Below, one piece after another: positions 1 through 10,146 of a DNA stretch of 64,000 bases. The position numbers and the translations under genes were made by a program. Source of the stretch: Aldehydirespirator sp965116865 (lineage in GTDB: Bacteria > Actinomycetota > Acidimicrobiia > Acidimicrobiales > Aldehydirespiratoraceae); contig OZ220727.1 in assembly GCA_965116865.1 (NCBI GenBank), positions 1,798,001 to 1,862,000 of the forward strand, written 5' to 3'. Below the pieces are notes generated by a model. The model saw only the letters and a list, made by a program, of their open reading frames with translations. It did no database searches and had not been told where the DNA came from. Within the stretch, counting starts at the first letter, position 1. Every line of letters begins with the position of its first letter.

Positions 1-830
1 AGCACGGTGACGTATCCGAGATCCTGCACGTCGGCAGCCAGCTCGACGGTCACCAGCTGGGCCAGTCCCGCCTCCGCCGGCTCGACCGACGCCACCCGGC
101 CCACCGGAATGTCAGCGGGATATCGGCTGCCTGCCGCGGTCACCACCGGGCTCCCCACCTCCGGGAGCTCCGACAGGTCGCCCGTCTCGGGCCAGCGCAG
201 GCCGGCGTCCACCACGAACCGGGTCGGATCGCCGGCCATCCCGTGGCCCAGCCCCACGTCGCCGGTGTCCAGCAAACGCACCCCGACCACCAGGCTGGGA
301 TCGCTCACCGCGGTGACCGTGCTCGAGGCCGTGTCCACCGTCTCGACCCGGCCCACGAAGCCGGCCGAGGTGACGACAGCCATGCCCGGGACCACGCGGT
401 CGCGGCGGCCCACGTCAATCGACATCGCATCGTCGTCGAAGTTCCCCACAGCGTCGCGAAGCACAGTCGCGGTCAGCCGCTCCACGCCGTCGACGTAGGT
501 CACCCCGGTGGCCGCCAGCAACCGAAGGAACGCATCCCGCTCCGCAGCGTCCCGGACGTCGGCCCCCGCGAGCCGGTCGACTTCGTCTCTGAGCCTCGCG
601 TTCTCGGAGCGGAGATCGTTGTAGGAGAACATCACGGTCCAGACCTCCGCCACCGGTCCGAGAACCGCATCGACCGCCGAGACCACCGGCTCGAGCGCGT
701 CCCGCGCCCGGCTCTGGACAGATTCGAGCGGGCCGAAGCCGCGGAAGTCGAGAGTAAGGAGCGTCGCCGCTGTCAGGATCAGCAGCAGCAGCAGGTAGCG
801 GGACCGCCCGCTGCGCTGGGCGACCGCCAT
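1..830 (-). CDS. mreC: MreC, rod-shape determining protein (3' part outside window)
   Basis: Reading leftwards from an ATG at 828-830 there is an uninterrupted frame to the window edge, about 276 codons. The N-terminus is short and basic, followed by one hydrophobic segment (about residues 10-27, rich in L, I, T, A). A heptad-like coiled-coil stretch follows around residues 65-85 (motif ENARLRDEVDRL), then beta-rich MreC core sequence with GRRDRVVPGMAVVT and GFVGRVETV. MreC is a membrane-anchored periplasmic scaffold linking MreB filaments to the lateral-wall synthesis machinery. It lies 29 bp downstream of mreB in the same direction, the usual mreBC order, so the two are probably co-transcribed. 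The C-terminal part is off the window. The frame has no stop inside the window, so it is easily overlooked; identity is confident from order plus motifs. Confidence 0.9.
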   Translation of the reverse strand, partial: MAVAQRSGRSRYLLLLLILTAATLLTLDFRGFGPLESVQSRARDALEPVVSAVDAVLGPVAEVWTVMFSYNDLRSENARLRDEVDRLAGADVRDAAERDAFLRLLAATGVTYVDGVERLTATVLRDAVGNFDDDAMSIDVGRRDRVVPGMAVVTSAGFVGRVETVDTASSTVTAVSDPSLVVGVRLLDTGDVGLGHGMAGDPTRFVVDAGLRWPETGDLSELPEVGSPVVTAAGSRYPADIPVGRVASVEPAEAGLAQLVTVELAADVQDLGYVTV

Positions 831-859
831 CGCCCCGGGCTAGAGGTCGCCCGATGCGG

Positions 860-1879
860 TCACCGTTGGTCCAAGTTGTCGAGCACCTGGCCGCAGCCCC
901 TCACAACAGCGAGCAGCGGATCCTGGGCGACCGTTATCGGCATGCCAGTCTCGTTGGCCATCCGTTGGTCGAGATTCCTCAACATCGCTCCCCCGCCCGC
1001 GAGCATGATCCCCGACTCCATGATGTCGGCAGCCAACTCCGGGGGTGTGTGGTCCAGCGTGCCCCGCACGGCGTCGCAGATCGCGGTGACCGACTCCTCC
1101 AAGCCCTCGCGGACGTCCTCGGTGGTGACCGACACCACGCGCGGCAGGCCGCTCACGAGGTCGCGGCCCCGGATCTCGGCCCTCGCCTCCCGTGCCAGCG
1201 GATAGGCCGATCCGAGCAGAATCTTGATCTCCTCGGCGGTGCGCTCCCCGATCAGCAGCGAATGCTCCTTCTTGACGAACTGCGCGATGACGTTGTCGAA
1301 CTCGTCTCCACCGACGCGGATCGACTGGCTGGAGACGATGCCTCCGAGCGAGATGACGGCCACCTCGGTCGTGCCTCCGCCGACATCGACGATCATGTTC
1401 CCGGTCGGCTCCCACACCTGGAGCCCGGTGCCGATCGCCGCGGCCATCGGCTCCTCGATGATGTGTGTCGGCTTGCGGGCGCCCGCGGACTCGGCCGCCT
1501 CCTGCACCGCCCTCTGCTCGACTCCGGTGATGCCCGACGGCACGGCGATGACCATCCGCGGCTTGGTCCAGCGCCGCTGGTGGACCCGCTCGATGAAGAA
1601 GCGCAGCATCTCCTCGCACATGTCGAAGTCGGCGATCACCCCGTCCTTGAGCGGACGGACGGCCTGGATGTGCGCCGGGGTGCGGCCGATCATGCTCTTC
1701 GCCTCGGAACCGACAGCCAGCACCTTGCCCGTCTTGGTGTTGACGGCCACCACCGACGGCTCGTCGAGCACGATCCCCTCGCCGCGCACGTACACGACGG
1801 TGTTGGCGGTGCCGAGGTCGAGGGCCATGTCGCGCCCCATGGCCCATCCCAACCCCGAAAGCATGCTCGATGTGCTCAT
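860..1879 (-). CDS. mreB: MreB, actin-like cell-shape protein
   Basis: A 339-residue protein, normal length for MreB. Actin-fold ATPase motifs are in order: phosphate-1 DLGTANTVVYV near residue 21, the connecting motif AVPSGITGVEQRAV near 112, EEPMAAAIGTGL near 142, and phosphate-2 DVGGGTTEVAVISLGG near 166. The C-terminal adenosine motif GGGAML is near 315. MreB polymerises under the membrane and directs lateral peptidoglycan synthesis together with MreC, which follows immediately. ATG start at 1877-1879. The region upstream has an extended -10 element and a GAGG ribosome-binding site. Its presence predicts a rod-shaped or elongating cell. No anomalies seen in the coding sequence. Confidence 0.97.
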   Translation of the reverse strand: MSTSSMLSGLGWAMGRDMALDLGTANTVVYVRGEGIVLDEPSVVAVNTKTGKVLAVGSEAKSMIGRTPAHIQAVRPLKDGVIADFDMCEEMLRFFIERVHQRRWTKPRMVIAVPSGITGVEQRAVQEAAESAGARKPTHIIEEPMAAAIGTGLQVWEPTGNMIVDVGGGTTEVAVISLGGIVSSQSIRVGGDEFDNVIAQFVKKEHSLLIGERTAEEIKILLGSAYPLAREARAEIRGRDLVSGLPRVVSVTTEDVREGLEESVTAICDAVRGTLDHTPPELAADIMESGIMLAGGGAMLRNLDQRMANETGMPITVAQDPLLAVVRGCGQVLDNLDQR

Positions 1880-1903
1880 TGTGATGCCTCGATCAGGTTG
1901 GGG

Positions 1904-1912
1904 ATACTACCA
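1904..1912 (-). promoter_or_regulatory. Putative extended -10 promoter for mreBC
   Basis: On the minus strand the sequence TGGTAGTAT gives a TANNNT -10 hexamer preceded by TGN. No good -35 is visible. A start site about 7 nt downstream would leave a leader of roughly 18 nt before the mreB ATG, with GAGG as ribosome-binding site. A second candidate hexamer, TACAAT, lies at 1946-1951. Inference from sequence only. Confidence 0.4.
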
Positions 1913-1995
1913 CAACGCCGGATGACCCGGCCGACCGCCAACAGGATTGTAGACGCCGGTGAGCGTCGACGCATAGTCCGAGCGGGACGTTGCTT

Positions 1996-2430
1996 CTATT
2001 GCAGGCCGAGATCCGGGCCGGAGTCCAGGGCGGGGAAGAAGAGAGCCACCTCTCGGCGGGCCGACTCGGCGGAGTCGCTCCCATGGACCAGATTCTCGGT
2101 GACCTCGGTGCCGAAGTCGCCCCGAACGGTCCCGGCCGAGGCCTCCATGGGATCGGTGGCGCCCATCATCCGGCGCACCACGCTCCAAGTGCCCTCCGGC
2201 CCCTCCACCGCCGCGACCAGCACCGGGCCCCTGCCCATGAAGGCGACGAGGTCGTCGTAGAAGCCCTTGCCCACATGCTCCGCGTAGTGGCGGGAAAGCA
2301 CATCGGCGTCGAGGGTGCGAAGCTCGGCCGCAGCGAGCCGCAGGCCCTTGCGCTCGAACCGGCCGACAATCTCGCCCACGAGGCCCCGCTCGACCGCGTC
2401 GGGCTTGCATATTACCAACGTCCTCTCCAT
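1996..2430 (-). CDS. ndk: Nucleoside diphosphate kinase
   Basis: A 144-residue protein starting MERTLVICKPDAVERGL, the classical NDK N-terminus. The phosphorylated catalytic histidine is H116 in NLVHGSDS, with ATP-binding KPD at residues 9-11. The enzyme moves the gamma phosphate between nucleoside triphosphates and diphosphates through a phospho-histidine. I chose the ATG at 2428-2430 over the longer open frame reaching 2499 because the extra N-terminal residues are arginine-rich and have no family counterpart. Ndk lies between folC and mreB in the same direction, but a 69-bp tandem array now separates it from folC and occupies its 5' leader. Normal length and all key residues present. Confidence 0.96.
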   Translation of the reverse strand: MERTLVICKPDAVERGLVGEIVGRFERKGLRLAAAELRTLDADVLSRHYAEHVGKGFYDDLVAFMGRGPVLVAAVEGPEGTWSVVRRMMGATDPMEASAGTVRGDFGTEVTENLVHGSDSAESARREVALFFPALDSGPDLGLQ

Positions 2431-2518
2431 CGCCGTGATGCTACGGGCCGACGGGCCCAGGGACCACCCCGTCGCTGCCGGCCGCGCCCGTCGGCGCATC
2501 CCCGTCGCGCCTGCACCC

Positions 2519-2898
2519 GAGCGGAACCTCGCCGGGACCGCATACAGCTACTCCAGGGAAATCGCGGCGGTGGTCAAGGTTGGCAGCGAGCAGAACCTCG
2601 CCGGGACCGCATACAGCTACTCCAGGGAAATCGCGGCGGTGGTCAAGGTTGGCAGCGAGCAGAACCTCGCCGGGACCGCATACAGCTACTCCAGGGAAAT
2701 CGCGGCGGTGGTCAAGGTTGGCAGCGAGCAGAACCTCGCCGGGACCGCATACAGCTACTCCAGGGAAATCGCGGCGGTGGTCAAGGTTGGCAGCGAGCAG
2801 AACCTCGCCGGGACCGCATACAGCTACTCCAGGGAAATCGCGGCGGTGGTCAAGGTTGGCAGCGAGCAGAACCTCGCCGGGACCGCATACAGCTACTC
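2519..2898. repeat. Tandem array, 69-bp unit, about 5.5 copies
   Basis: The unit starts GAGCAGAACCTCGCCGGGAC and recurs at 2519, 2588, 2657, 2726 and 2795, with a partial copy from 2864; copies are almost identical. The array lies between the 3' end of folC and the 5' end of ndk. The folC stop codon (TAG, 2893-2895) is inside the last partial unit, and every unit repeats that stop in the folC frame. The unit length (23 codons) keeps several frames open, giving spurious ORFs here. Confidence 0.97.
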
Positions 2899-4245
2899 GC
2901 CTCCACGCCGACCCGCGGCTTGGAGCTCGGGGCGTTCGAGGTCGCTGGAGCCGCTCCGACCCAGGGCCACCCTGGCTGCGCCGACCACGGTCAGTGAACC
3001 GGTCACCGCGACCACGTCGTCGGCGCCGGCGAGCTCGAGTGCCCGGCCGAGTGCAGCCTCCACGTCGCCGACCGCCTCAGCGGCCGCTCCGACCGAGGCG
3101 GCCGCCGACGCCACCACGGCGGCCGGGACGCCGCGAGCCGTGGGCGCCGTGCAGCACAGGACCCGCTCGCACCGGCCGGCCTCGAGGCCTCGAAGCACGC
3201 CCGCGACGTCGCGGCCCGACTGCATCCCGACCACCAGGTAGCGCCGCCCCGACGGCGCGAAGTCCTCGTCGAGCGTCCTGGCGGCCGCCCGGGCGCCGTC
3301 AGGGTTGTGGGCGCCGTCAAGCACGATCAGAGGCTCGCGACCGGCTATCTCGAAACGGCCGGGCACCTTGACGCTCGCGAGGGCCCGGCCGACCACTTCG
3401 TCGGAGAGCTTCGACTCGAAGAGTGCCTCGACCGTGGCCACTGCCAGCGAGGCGTTGTCGAGTTGGTGCCGTCCGTGCAGCGACACGAGCACATCGGGAT
3501 GGTTTCCGTAGGGCGCGCGAAGATCGGCCGTCCATCCGCCCACGGCCAGACGCTCGCGCTCCGTCCCGAAGTCGCGGCCGCGCTCGAACATGGCGGCATG
3601 AGGCTCGGCCTGGAACACCGCGCGCGTGTCGGGGTCGATCTCGCCGCAGACCACCGTGGAGTCGGACTTGATGATGCCCGCCTTCTCGCGGGCCACGGCG
3701 AGGCGCCAGTCGCCGACGCCGTCGGTGTGGTCCATTCCGACGTTGGTGATGGTCGCGACCTGCGCGTCGACCACGTTGGTGGCGTCAAAGCGGCCCAGCA
3801 TCCCCACCTCGACCACGGCCACGTCGACGGCCACGTCGGCGAAATGCTGGAACGCGGCCGCGGTCACGGTCTCGAACCATGTGGCCCGCATCCGCAGATG
3901 ATGGGTGAAGCGGGCCACGTCCCCGATCGCCGCGCCGAAAGCCTCGCGGTCGATGGGCTCGGAGTCCACGGACACCCGCTCGGTGGGGGCCGAGAGATGG
4001 GGGCTCGTGTAGGCGCCGACGCGCAGCCCTATCTCTTGGAGGAGCCGGGCCGCGATCCGGACAGTGGATCCCTTGCCGTTGGTTCCGGTGACGTGGACCA
4101 CCCGGTAGCACCGCTGCGGGTCGCCCATCGCTGCGGCGAGGCGCTGCGCCGTCTCAAGGCTCAGGCCGGCGATGCGGCCCGCCCGCGGCCGAGCCTCGTG
4201 GTTGATCAGCGTCTCGAGGTGGTCCAAGGCCGCGCCGTAGTCCAC
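2893..4245 (-). CDS. folC: Folylpolyglutamate / dihydrofolate synthase
   Basis: A 450-residue Mur-ligase-fold protein. The ATP-binding loop TGTNGKGST lies at about residues 53-61; GMDHTDGVG, the KAGIIK motif and DGAHNPDGA (second half) are all present. FolC adds glutamates to folates and, in bifunctional forms, makes dihydrofolate from dihydropteroate, in the cytosol. The start is GTG at 4243-4245, 19 bp after the clpX stop. The tig-clpP-clpX-folC-ndk order matches other actinobacteria (Mycobacterium tuberculosis has the same series with extra genes between). Odd feature: the last codons and stop run into the edge of a 69-bp tandem array, so the native C-terminus may have been slightly altered. 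Whether it is mono- or bifunctional cannot be told here. Confidence 0.94.
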   Translation of the reverse strand: MDYGAALDHLETLINHEARPRAGRIAGLSLETAQRLAAAMGDPQRCYRVVHVTGTNGKGSTVRIAARLLQEIGLRVGAYTSPHLSAPTERVSVDSEPIDREAFGAAIGDVARFTHHLRMRATWFETVTAAAFQHFADVAVDVAVVEVGMLGRFDATNVVDAQVATITNVGMDHTDGVGDWRLAVAREKAGIIKSDSTVVCGEIDPDTRAVFQAEPHAAMFERGRDFGTERERLAVGGWTADLRAPYGNHPDVLVSLHGRHQLDNASLAVATVEALFESKLSDEVVGRALASVKVPGRFEIAGREPLIVLDGAHNPDGARAAARTLDEDFAPSGRRYLVVGMQSGRDVAGVLRGLEAGRCERVLCCTAPTARGVPAAVVASAAASVGAAAEAVGDVEAALGRALELAGADDVVAVTGSLTVVGAARVALGRSGSSDLERPELQAAGRRGGE

Positions 4246-4264
4246 GCCGCTCGGCCTCCGGACG

Positions 4265-5533
<1,269 letters not shown>

Positions 5534-5622
5534 GCGGTCGCCTCCCCATCAAACGCTCGCACGCCGGCCGGACGGGCGGACGGTCCAAGAAGCCGGGGCC
5601 CGAGCCGATGCCCCGTCGCACG

Positions 5623-6261
5623 TCAGATGACCGCCCGGATAGCACTGCTGTTGTCCACCACATTGCGCGCTTCGATCACCTCGTCGATGATCCCGTACTC
5701 CTTGGCTTGTTCGGCCGTCATCACGAAGTCCCGGTCGGTGTCGGCGGCGATCCGCTCGATGGGCTGGCCGGTGTGCGCGGAGAGGACTTCCTCCACGGAC
5801 TTCTTGAGCCTGGCCACCTCGCTGGCGATCCGCTCGATGTCGCTGGCGTCGCCGTGGGCCCCTGCGTAGGGCTGGTGGATGAGGATCTTGGCGTGCGGGA
5901 GGGCCAGGCGCTTGCCCGTGGCGCCTGCGGCCAGCAGCACGGCCGCCGCCGATGCGGCCTGGCCGAAGCAGATGGTGGTTATGTCGGGCTTGATGTACTG
6001 CATCGTGTCGTAGATCGCGAACAGCGAGTTGATGTCGCCGCCGGGGCTGTTGATGTAGAGGTTGATGTCCTTGTCGGGTTCCTCGGACTCGAGGTGCAGA
6101 AGCTGGGCGCAGATCAGGTTGGCGACCGCGTCGTCGATAGGGGTGCCGAGGAAGATGATGCTCTCTTTGAGGAGCCGACTGTAAAGGTCGAAGGCACGCT
6201 CGCCGCGGTTGGTCTGCTCCACCACGGTCGGGACCAGGTAGTTGCTGGGGCTGGTGCTCAT
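5623..6261 (-). CDS. clpP: ClpP, proteolytic subunit
   Basis: A 212-residue serine protease with catalytic triad S104 (GQAASAAAV), H129 (ILIHQPYAG) and D178 (DTDRD). It forms the tetradecameric chamber of ClpXP/ClpCP. The ATG at 6259-6261 overlaps the stop of tig in an ATGA junction, indicating translational coupling. A longer open frame runs to 6399 but lies inside tig and lacks family similarity. Only one clpP is present here, whereas many actinobacteria have a clpP1-clpP2 pair; a second copy could be elsewhere in the genome. Confidence 0.97.
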   Translation of the reverse strand: MSTSPSNYLVPTVVEQTNRGERAFDLYSRLLKESIIFLGTPIDDAVANLICAQLLHLESEEPDKDINLYINSPGGDINSLFAIYDTMQYIKPDITTICFGQAASAAAVLLAAGATGKRLALPHAKILIHQPYAGAHGDASDIERIASEVARLKKSVEEVLSAHTGQPIERIAADTDRDFVMTAEQAKEYGIIDEVIEARNVVDNSSAIRAVI

Positions 6262-7682
6262 AGCTCGTCCTGCACTCGGTCGGTGTCGGCATCCTGATCG
6301 TACCCGCGGCCGACGCCAGCGTCGGCGGGGAGCTTCAACAGTTCCGGGTCGACGACCTTCCCGTCGGGGTCGACCAACTCGACACGCTCGGTGATCCACT
6401 CCAAGGCGGCCCGCTTGGAGATCCTGGCGCGCAGGTCCGAAAGCTGCCCGGAGGAGGCGAACATGTCGCGCAGCCGGGCGACCGCGGCCGCCGTGTCCGC
6501 CTCGCCGGGCGCGCCCCGCTCGGAGCCCGAGGCCGCGGCGGCAACGAGGCGCTCCAGTTCGGCGTGGACGGCGGCGTCGTCCGCATCGAGGCCCTCGGCT
6601 GCGGCGACGGCCCTCAGCGCCAGATCAAGCCTGACGCTGAGGTCGGCGCTGAGCCGCAGGCCGCGTTCGAACTCGTCGCGGGCCTGGCCGATGCTGTCTA
6701 AGAAGACATCGAGCTCGTCGCTCCGCTTGTCCAGGTTTCTTCTGAGGCTCTCGCGCCGGGCCTCCACCTCCGACGCGATCATCGCCTCGGGAACCTCGTC
6801 GGCGACGAGGTCGGCGACGGCGGAGGCGATGGCCTCGATGCGCACCGACTCGGCGTGCCTCACCCTGGCTACGGCCTGTTCGGCCTCTAGCGCGGCGCGG
6901 AACTCTTCGACTGTGCCGAACTCGGTGTTGGCCTCCACGAACTCGTCGTCCAGGTCGGGCAGGACGGCCTGCTGCACCTCCTTGACGAGCACCCGGAAAC
7001 GGAGCTTCTGGTCCTCTTCGGGGTCGGGATGGGAGGCCAGGAACTCGAGGATGTCGCCAGCGGCGGCCCCGCGCAGGTTCTCGTCGATCTCGGGCACCAC
7101 CGACCCGGCGCCGAGCAGGAAGTCGTAGTCGGAGGTGGTGAGGCCGTCGACGATCTCGCCTCCCAGGGTGCCGGTGATGTCGATGGTGAGATGGTCGCCG
7201 TCAGCGGCGGCCCGCCCCACCGGGTCCAACTCCGCGAACTGCATGCGGAACCTGTCGATCTCGGCCTGGGTCTGCGCTTCATCGACGGCGGGACTCGGGA
7301 TCTGCACACGCAGCTTGTCGTAGCCCGACACCAGCACGGCCGGGCGGACGTCGACCACAGCGTCGAAGCACACCGGACCCGCCTTGGATCCTTCGGTGAC
7401 CTCGATCTCGGGCATGTCGATGACGTCGATGTCGTGCTCCGCGACGGCGCGCAGGTAGTAGTCGGGCAACGACGCCCTCAGAGCCGCCGCACGGCCGGCC
7501 TCCGGCCCCAGCTGCGCCTCCAGGAGCCGCCGGGGCGCCTTGCCGGGACGGAAACCCGGGATCCTCGCCTCGCGGGCGATGCGCTTGAAGGCCGCCTCCA
7601 CCTCGGCTTCGAACTCTGCCTCGTCCAACTCGACGGTCAGTTTGACGCGGTTGTCGGTGAGCGTCTCCACGCGGCTGTGCAC
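6258..7682 (-). CDS. tig: Trigger factor, ribosome-associated chaperone
   Basis: A 474-residue protein with the three trigger-factor regions. The N-terminal ribosome-binding domain has the signature GFRPGKAPRRLLE near residue 50. A central FKBP-like segment runs from about 155 to 245 (DHLTIDITGTLGG, then DFLLGAGSVVPEID). A long, highly charged helical C-terminal domain follows. It binds nascent chains at the exit tunnel. I chose the GTG at 7680-7682 (MHSRVETLTDNRVKL) because this matches the family start; the frame stays open upstream but the added sequence is arginine/proline-rich. The gene heads the tig-clpP-clpX operon. The last residues are acidic, as often in this family. Confidence 0.96.
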   Translation of the reverse strand: MHSRVETLTDNRVKLTVELDEAEFEAEVEAAFKRIAREARIPGFRPGKAPRRLLEAQLGPEAGRAAALRASLPDYYLRAVAEHDIDVIDMPEIEVTEGSKAGPVCFDAVVDVRPAVLVSGYDKLRVQIPSPAVDEAQTQAEIDRFRMQFAELDPVGRAAADGDHLTIDITGTLGGEIVDGLTTSDYDFLLGAGSVVPEIDENLRGAAAGDILEFLASHPDPEEDQKLRFRVLVKEVQQAVLPDLDDEFVEANTEFGTVEEFRAALEAEQAVARVRHAESVRIEAIASAVADLVADEVPEAMIASEVEARRESLRRNLDKRSDELDVFLDSIGQARDEFERGLRLSADLSVRLDLALRAVAAAEGLDADDAAVHAELERLVAAAASGSERGAPGEADTAAAVARLRDMFASSGQLSDLRARISKRAALEWITERVELVDPDGKVVDPELLKLPADAGVGRGYDQDADTDRVQDEL

Positions 7683-7804
7683 GGCCGTGAGTCTACCGGC
7701 GCCGCTCCGCGGCACTACGGAGCCCGCCGCCGAGGCGCCGTGCCGCGTCGAGGCCCCTCTCGGTCGGGCCGGCGTGGCTGTGGCGCCATGATGAGAGCGC
7801 ATCC

Positions 7805-7985
<181 letters not shown>

Positions 7986-8005
<20 letters not shown>

Positions 8006-8526
8006 CACCCGGCAGGGACGAGAACCGGCCGGGCCGGAACCCCTCGTCGACGCTTCGGCGAACAACGTCCCAGGCCGCGGGAAGTCGCTGCCATTCGTCG
8101 ATGAGGATCGGCTCGGCGCCCTCCACGAGCATGCTTGGATGGCGTTGCGCCCTCTGCAGCGTGTCGGGATCAAAGTCCGCGGCGTGGTTCGGCCGGTCCC
8201 GCTCAAGGCGACGACGGCACCAATGCACACGCCGCTACCGTGAGAGGCCCGCGGGCGTAGTTCAACGGCTAGAACCTCAGCCTTCCAAGCTGATGATGCC
8301 GGTTCGATTCCGGTCGCCCGCTCGCAGCTGACAGACCACAGCCAGCTCTCAGGCCATCAACCGCCTCAGCCCGCCGCTCCACGCCCACGGCGTTGGCGAA
8401 CTGGACGGTTCGGGTCTTGCCGACCGTACGAGGCCCTACGATGCTGATCGCGGACAGCAGCACCAACGGGTCGGGCGGATCGGAGTCGATGACCCGGCAC
8501 CGACACGAGAACGGACCTACTGCCAC
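7986..8526 (-). pseudogene. Two fragments of one AAA+ (AAA_14/DUF4143-type) ATPase, split by tRNA-Gly
   Basis: Two leftward open stretches look like consecutive parts of one ATPase. The upstream part (about 8350-8505) reads RVIDSDPPDPLVLL then SIVGPRTVGKTRTVQFA, a Walker A region. The downstream part (about 8010-8228) reads PILIDEWQRLPAAWDVVRR then SVDEGFRPGRF, the Walker B and following motif of these ATPases, where LLTGS would normally come next. Between them lies the tRNA-Gly gene on the opposite strand, and the C-terminal half is missing. Such ATPases are often solitary accessory genes. The order of the two motifs on the minus strand fits a single ancestral gene. Clearly non-functional. 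Confidence 0.5.
8251..8322 (+). tRNA. tRNA-Gly (anticodon TCC)
   Basis: A full cloverleaf can be drawn. Acceptor GCGGGCG (8251-8257) pairs with CGCCCGC (8315-8321), with discriminator T8322. The anticodon stem TCAGC/GCTGA encloses loop CTTCCAA, giving anticodon TCC. The T arm is GCCGG-TTCGATT-CCGGT. The variable loop is TGAT. CCA is not encoded. Confidence 0.95.
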
Positions 8527-8593
8527 CGCTGCAGAGTTTGACCCGACCAGCTTGTACTACGAGATCCGGCTCTTGCCCAGGTCCGACCCGGGC

Positions 8594-8863
8594 CTAGCCG
8601 TCGGTGGAGTCGGACCCCGAGGCGCGGGGCGCCACCTCCGGATAGAGGTGGGAGATCGTGCCCGGCTCGATCCGGCAAGAGTCGATGTAGGCGTCCACAT
8701 CCGCGCCCTTGACGCGGATCACACGCCCCATCCTGTAGGCCGCGATGTAACCCTCGTCTATGAAGCGGTACAGCGTCCGCGTCGTGATCCCGAGGCGCTT
8801 GGCTGCCGCGGTCGTGCCCAGCCATTCGGTCTGAGTCTGCTCGGATTGTTCTTCGTCGATCAT
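8594..8863 (-). CDS. Small excisionase-like helix-turn-helix protein
   Basis: An 89-residue protein with a MerR/excisionase-type winged helix: WLGTTAAAKRLGITTRTLYR followed by FIDEGYIAAYRMGRVIRVKG and DVDAYIDSCRIEPG. The family binds DNA; close relatives in Acidimicrobiia and other actinobacteria are conserved chromosomal proteins rather than phage excisionases, although the exact role is unknown to me. The start ATG is at 8861-8863. The acidic, glutamine-rich first 12 residues precede the helix-turn-helix. It stands alone, divergent from ispH, with 238 bp between. It may be a regulator; no phage gene is adjacent. Confidence 0.75.
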   Translation of the reverse strand: MIDEEQSEQTQTEWLGTTAAAKRLGITTRTLYRFIDEGYIAAYRMGRVIRVKGADVDAYIDSCRIEPGTISHLYPEVAPRASGSDSTDG

Positions 8864-9088
8864 GGCTCTAGTGCCTTTCGATCCTTTTTGTCATTATTGA
8901 AGCCTGCAGAGGCTCGCCGCATGAACAGCATGTCCTACGACGAGGTCGAACATAGTCTATGGCAATGACAGCGGCAGAGGGTGGATGCACGTCCTGCGGG
9001 CTCGGCCGGCCGGTGCGGAGCCCGCCGGCTGACCCTCGGCGGCCGCGGCGCGAGGCGCGCACGGGCTTCAGGCAAGGGCGTCGGCGGC

Positions 9089-9101
9089 TAGCCTGGAAAC
9101 T
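9089..9101 (+). promoter_or_regulatory. Likely leaderless promoter of ispH (-10 TAGCCT)
   Basis: TAGCCT at 9089-9094 fits the TANNNT -10 consensus and stands 7 nt before the GTG start, so transcription would begin at or next to the start codon. No ribosome-binding site precedes the GTG, which agrees with a leaderless transcript, common in actinobacteria. The -35 is weak. Confidence 0.55.
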
Positions 9102-10145
9102 GTGATAGATCGAGTTCTGCTGGCCTCCCCCCGAGGTTTCTGCGCCGGGGTGGACATGGCGATCAAGGCGCTGACCTGGATGATGCAGGCCTTCGACCCG
9201 CCGGTGTACTGCTACCACGAGATAATCCACAACCAGAAGGTGGTGAAACGCTTCGAGGACGTCGGCGCCGTATTCGTCGACGACATTTCGAAGGTGCCGC
9301 CGGGCGCGCCGATCATGCTCTCCGCCCACGGCTCCGCCCCGGAAGTCGTGCAAGCGGCCCGCGACCGGGGCGGCTACGTCGTCGACGCGGTCTGCCCGCT
9401 GGTCACCAAAGTCCATCACGAAGTCAAGACCCGGGCCGGCAAGGGCTACAAGATCGTGTACGTCGGCCACGAGGGCCACGAGGAGGCAGTGGGGACGATG
9501 GCCGTGGCGCCGGAGGCCATCTACCGTGTGGAGAACGCCCGGGGGGTGGCCGCCCTGCCCGAGTTCACCGAGCCGGTCGCCGTCCTGGCCCAGACCACCC
9601 TGTCGCACCGCGAGTGGGAGGGGGTGCTCGAGCACACCCGCCGACGCTTCCCCGACCTGTGGCAGCCGAGCATCAGCGACCTCTGCTTCGCGACGACCAA
9701 CCGGCAGACGGCGCTGATGGAGATCGCGCCCGGGTGCGACGCCGTGCTCGTGATCGGGTCGGCCAACTCGTCCAACACCCAGTCCCTGGTGGACCTGGCC
9801 GCCGAGGCGGGCTGCCGCAGGGTGCTGAGGATCAACGACGCCGGCGACATCCCCGCCGACCTCTCCGGGACCGTCGGCGTGACTGCCGGGGCGTCCGCGC
9901 CCGAAGACCTCGTGAGGGGAGTGATCGAACGCCTCGCGCCTGCCCGTGGCGTCGAGGAGGTGGCCGTCATCGACGAGGACGAGTACTTCCCGCCGCCGCG
10001 CAACCTGCGCGACCTGTTGGCCGCGGTGGAGGCGGCCGCCATCGTCAGCCTCGGATCCCGGATCCGGCGCCGGGACCCCCTGAACGACCGCTCGATCGAC
10101 GCCAGCGACCTGCTCGACCGGCTCAACCCTCGGACGGCCGCCTGA
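9102..10145 (+). CDS. ispH: 4-hydroxy-3-methylbut-2-enyl diphosphate reductase (LytB/IspH)
   Basis: A 347-residue iron-sulfur enzyme catalysing the last step of the MEP isoprenoid pathway (HMBPP to IPP and DMAPP). The three cluster cysteines are C14 (RGFCAGV), C98 (DAVCPL) and C195 (DLCFATTNRQ). Substrate-binding H43 and H76 lie in EIIHN and SAHGSAP; the catalytic E128 region GHEGHEEAVGT and the SSNTQ motif are present. GTG start at 9102 with a TANNNT element 7 nt upstream. Length is typical, with a short C-terminal extension of about 25 residues. It converges on plsC, whose stop lies 2 bp beyond, leaving no room for a separate terminator. Confidence 0.97.
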   Translation: MIDRVLLASPRGFCAGVDMAIKALTWMMQAFDPPVYCYHEIIHNQKVVKRFEDVGAVFVDDISKVPPGAPIMLSAHGSAPEVVQAARDRGGYVVDAVCPLVTKVHHEVKTRAGKGYKIVYVGHEGHEEAVGTMAVAPEAIYRVENARGVAALPEFTEPVAVLAQTTLSHREWEGVLEHTRRRFPDLWQPSISDLCFATTNRQTALMEIAPGCDAVLVIGSANSSNTQSLVDLAAEAGCRRVLRINDAGDIPADLSGTVGVTAGASAPEDLVRGVIERLAPARGVEEVAVIDEDEYFPPPRNLRDLLAAVEAAAIVSLGSRIRRRDPLNDRSIDASDLLDRLNPRTAA

Positions 10146-10146
10146 C

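Noticed and set aside
243..1205. Plus-strand ORFs opposite mreC and mreB
   Set aside because: Antisense to clearly conserved genes; composition is His/Arg/Pro-rich as expected for shadows.
8594..8863. Excisionase-like protein plus tRNA-Gly as a prophage or integrative element border
   Set aside because: No integrase, phage genes or duplicated tRNA end is seen nearby, and close relatives of this small protein are ordinary chromosomal genes.
8868..9635. Minus-strand ORF opposite the start of ispH
   Set aside because: Shadow of ispH; the sequence has no family features.
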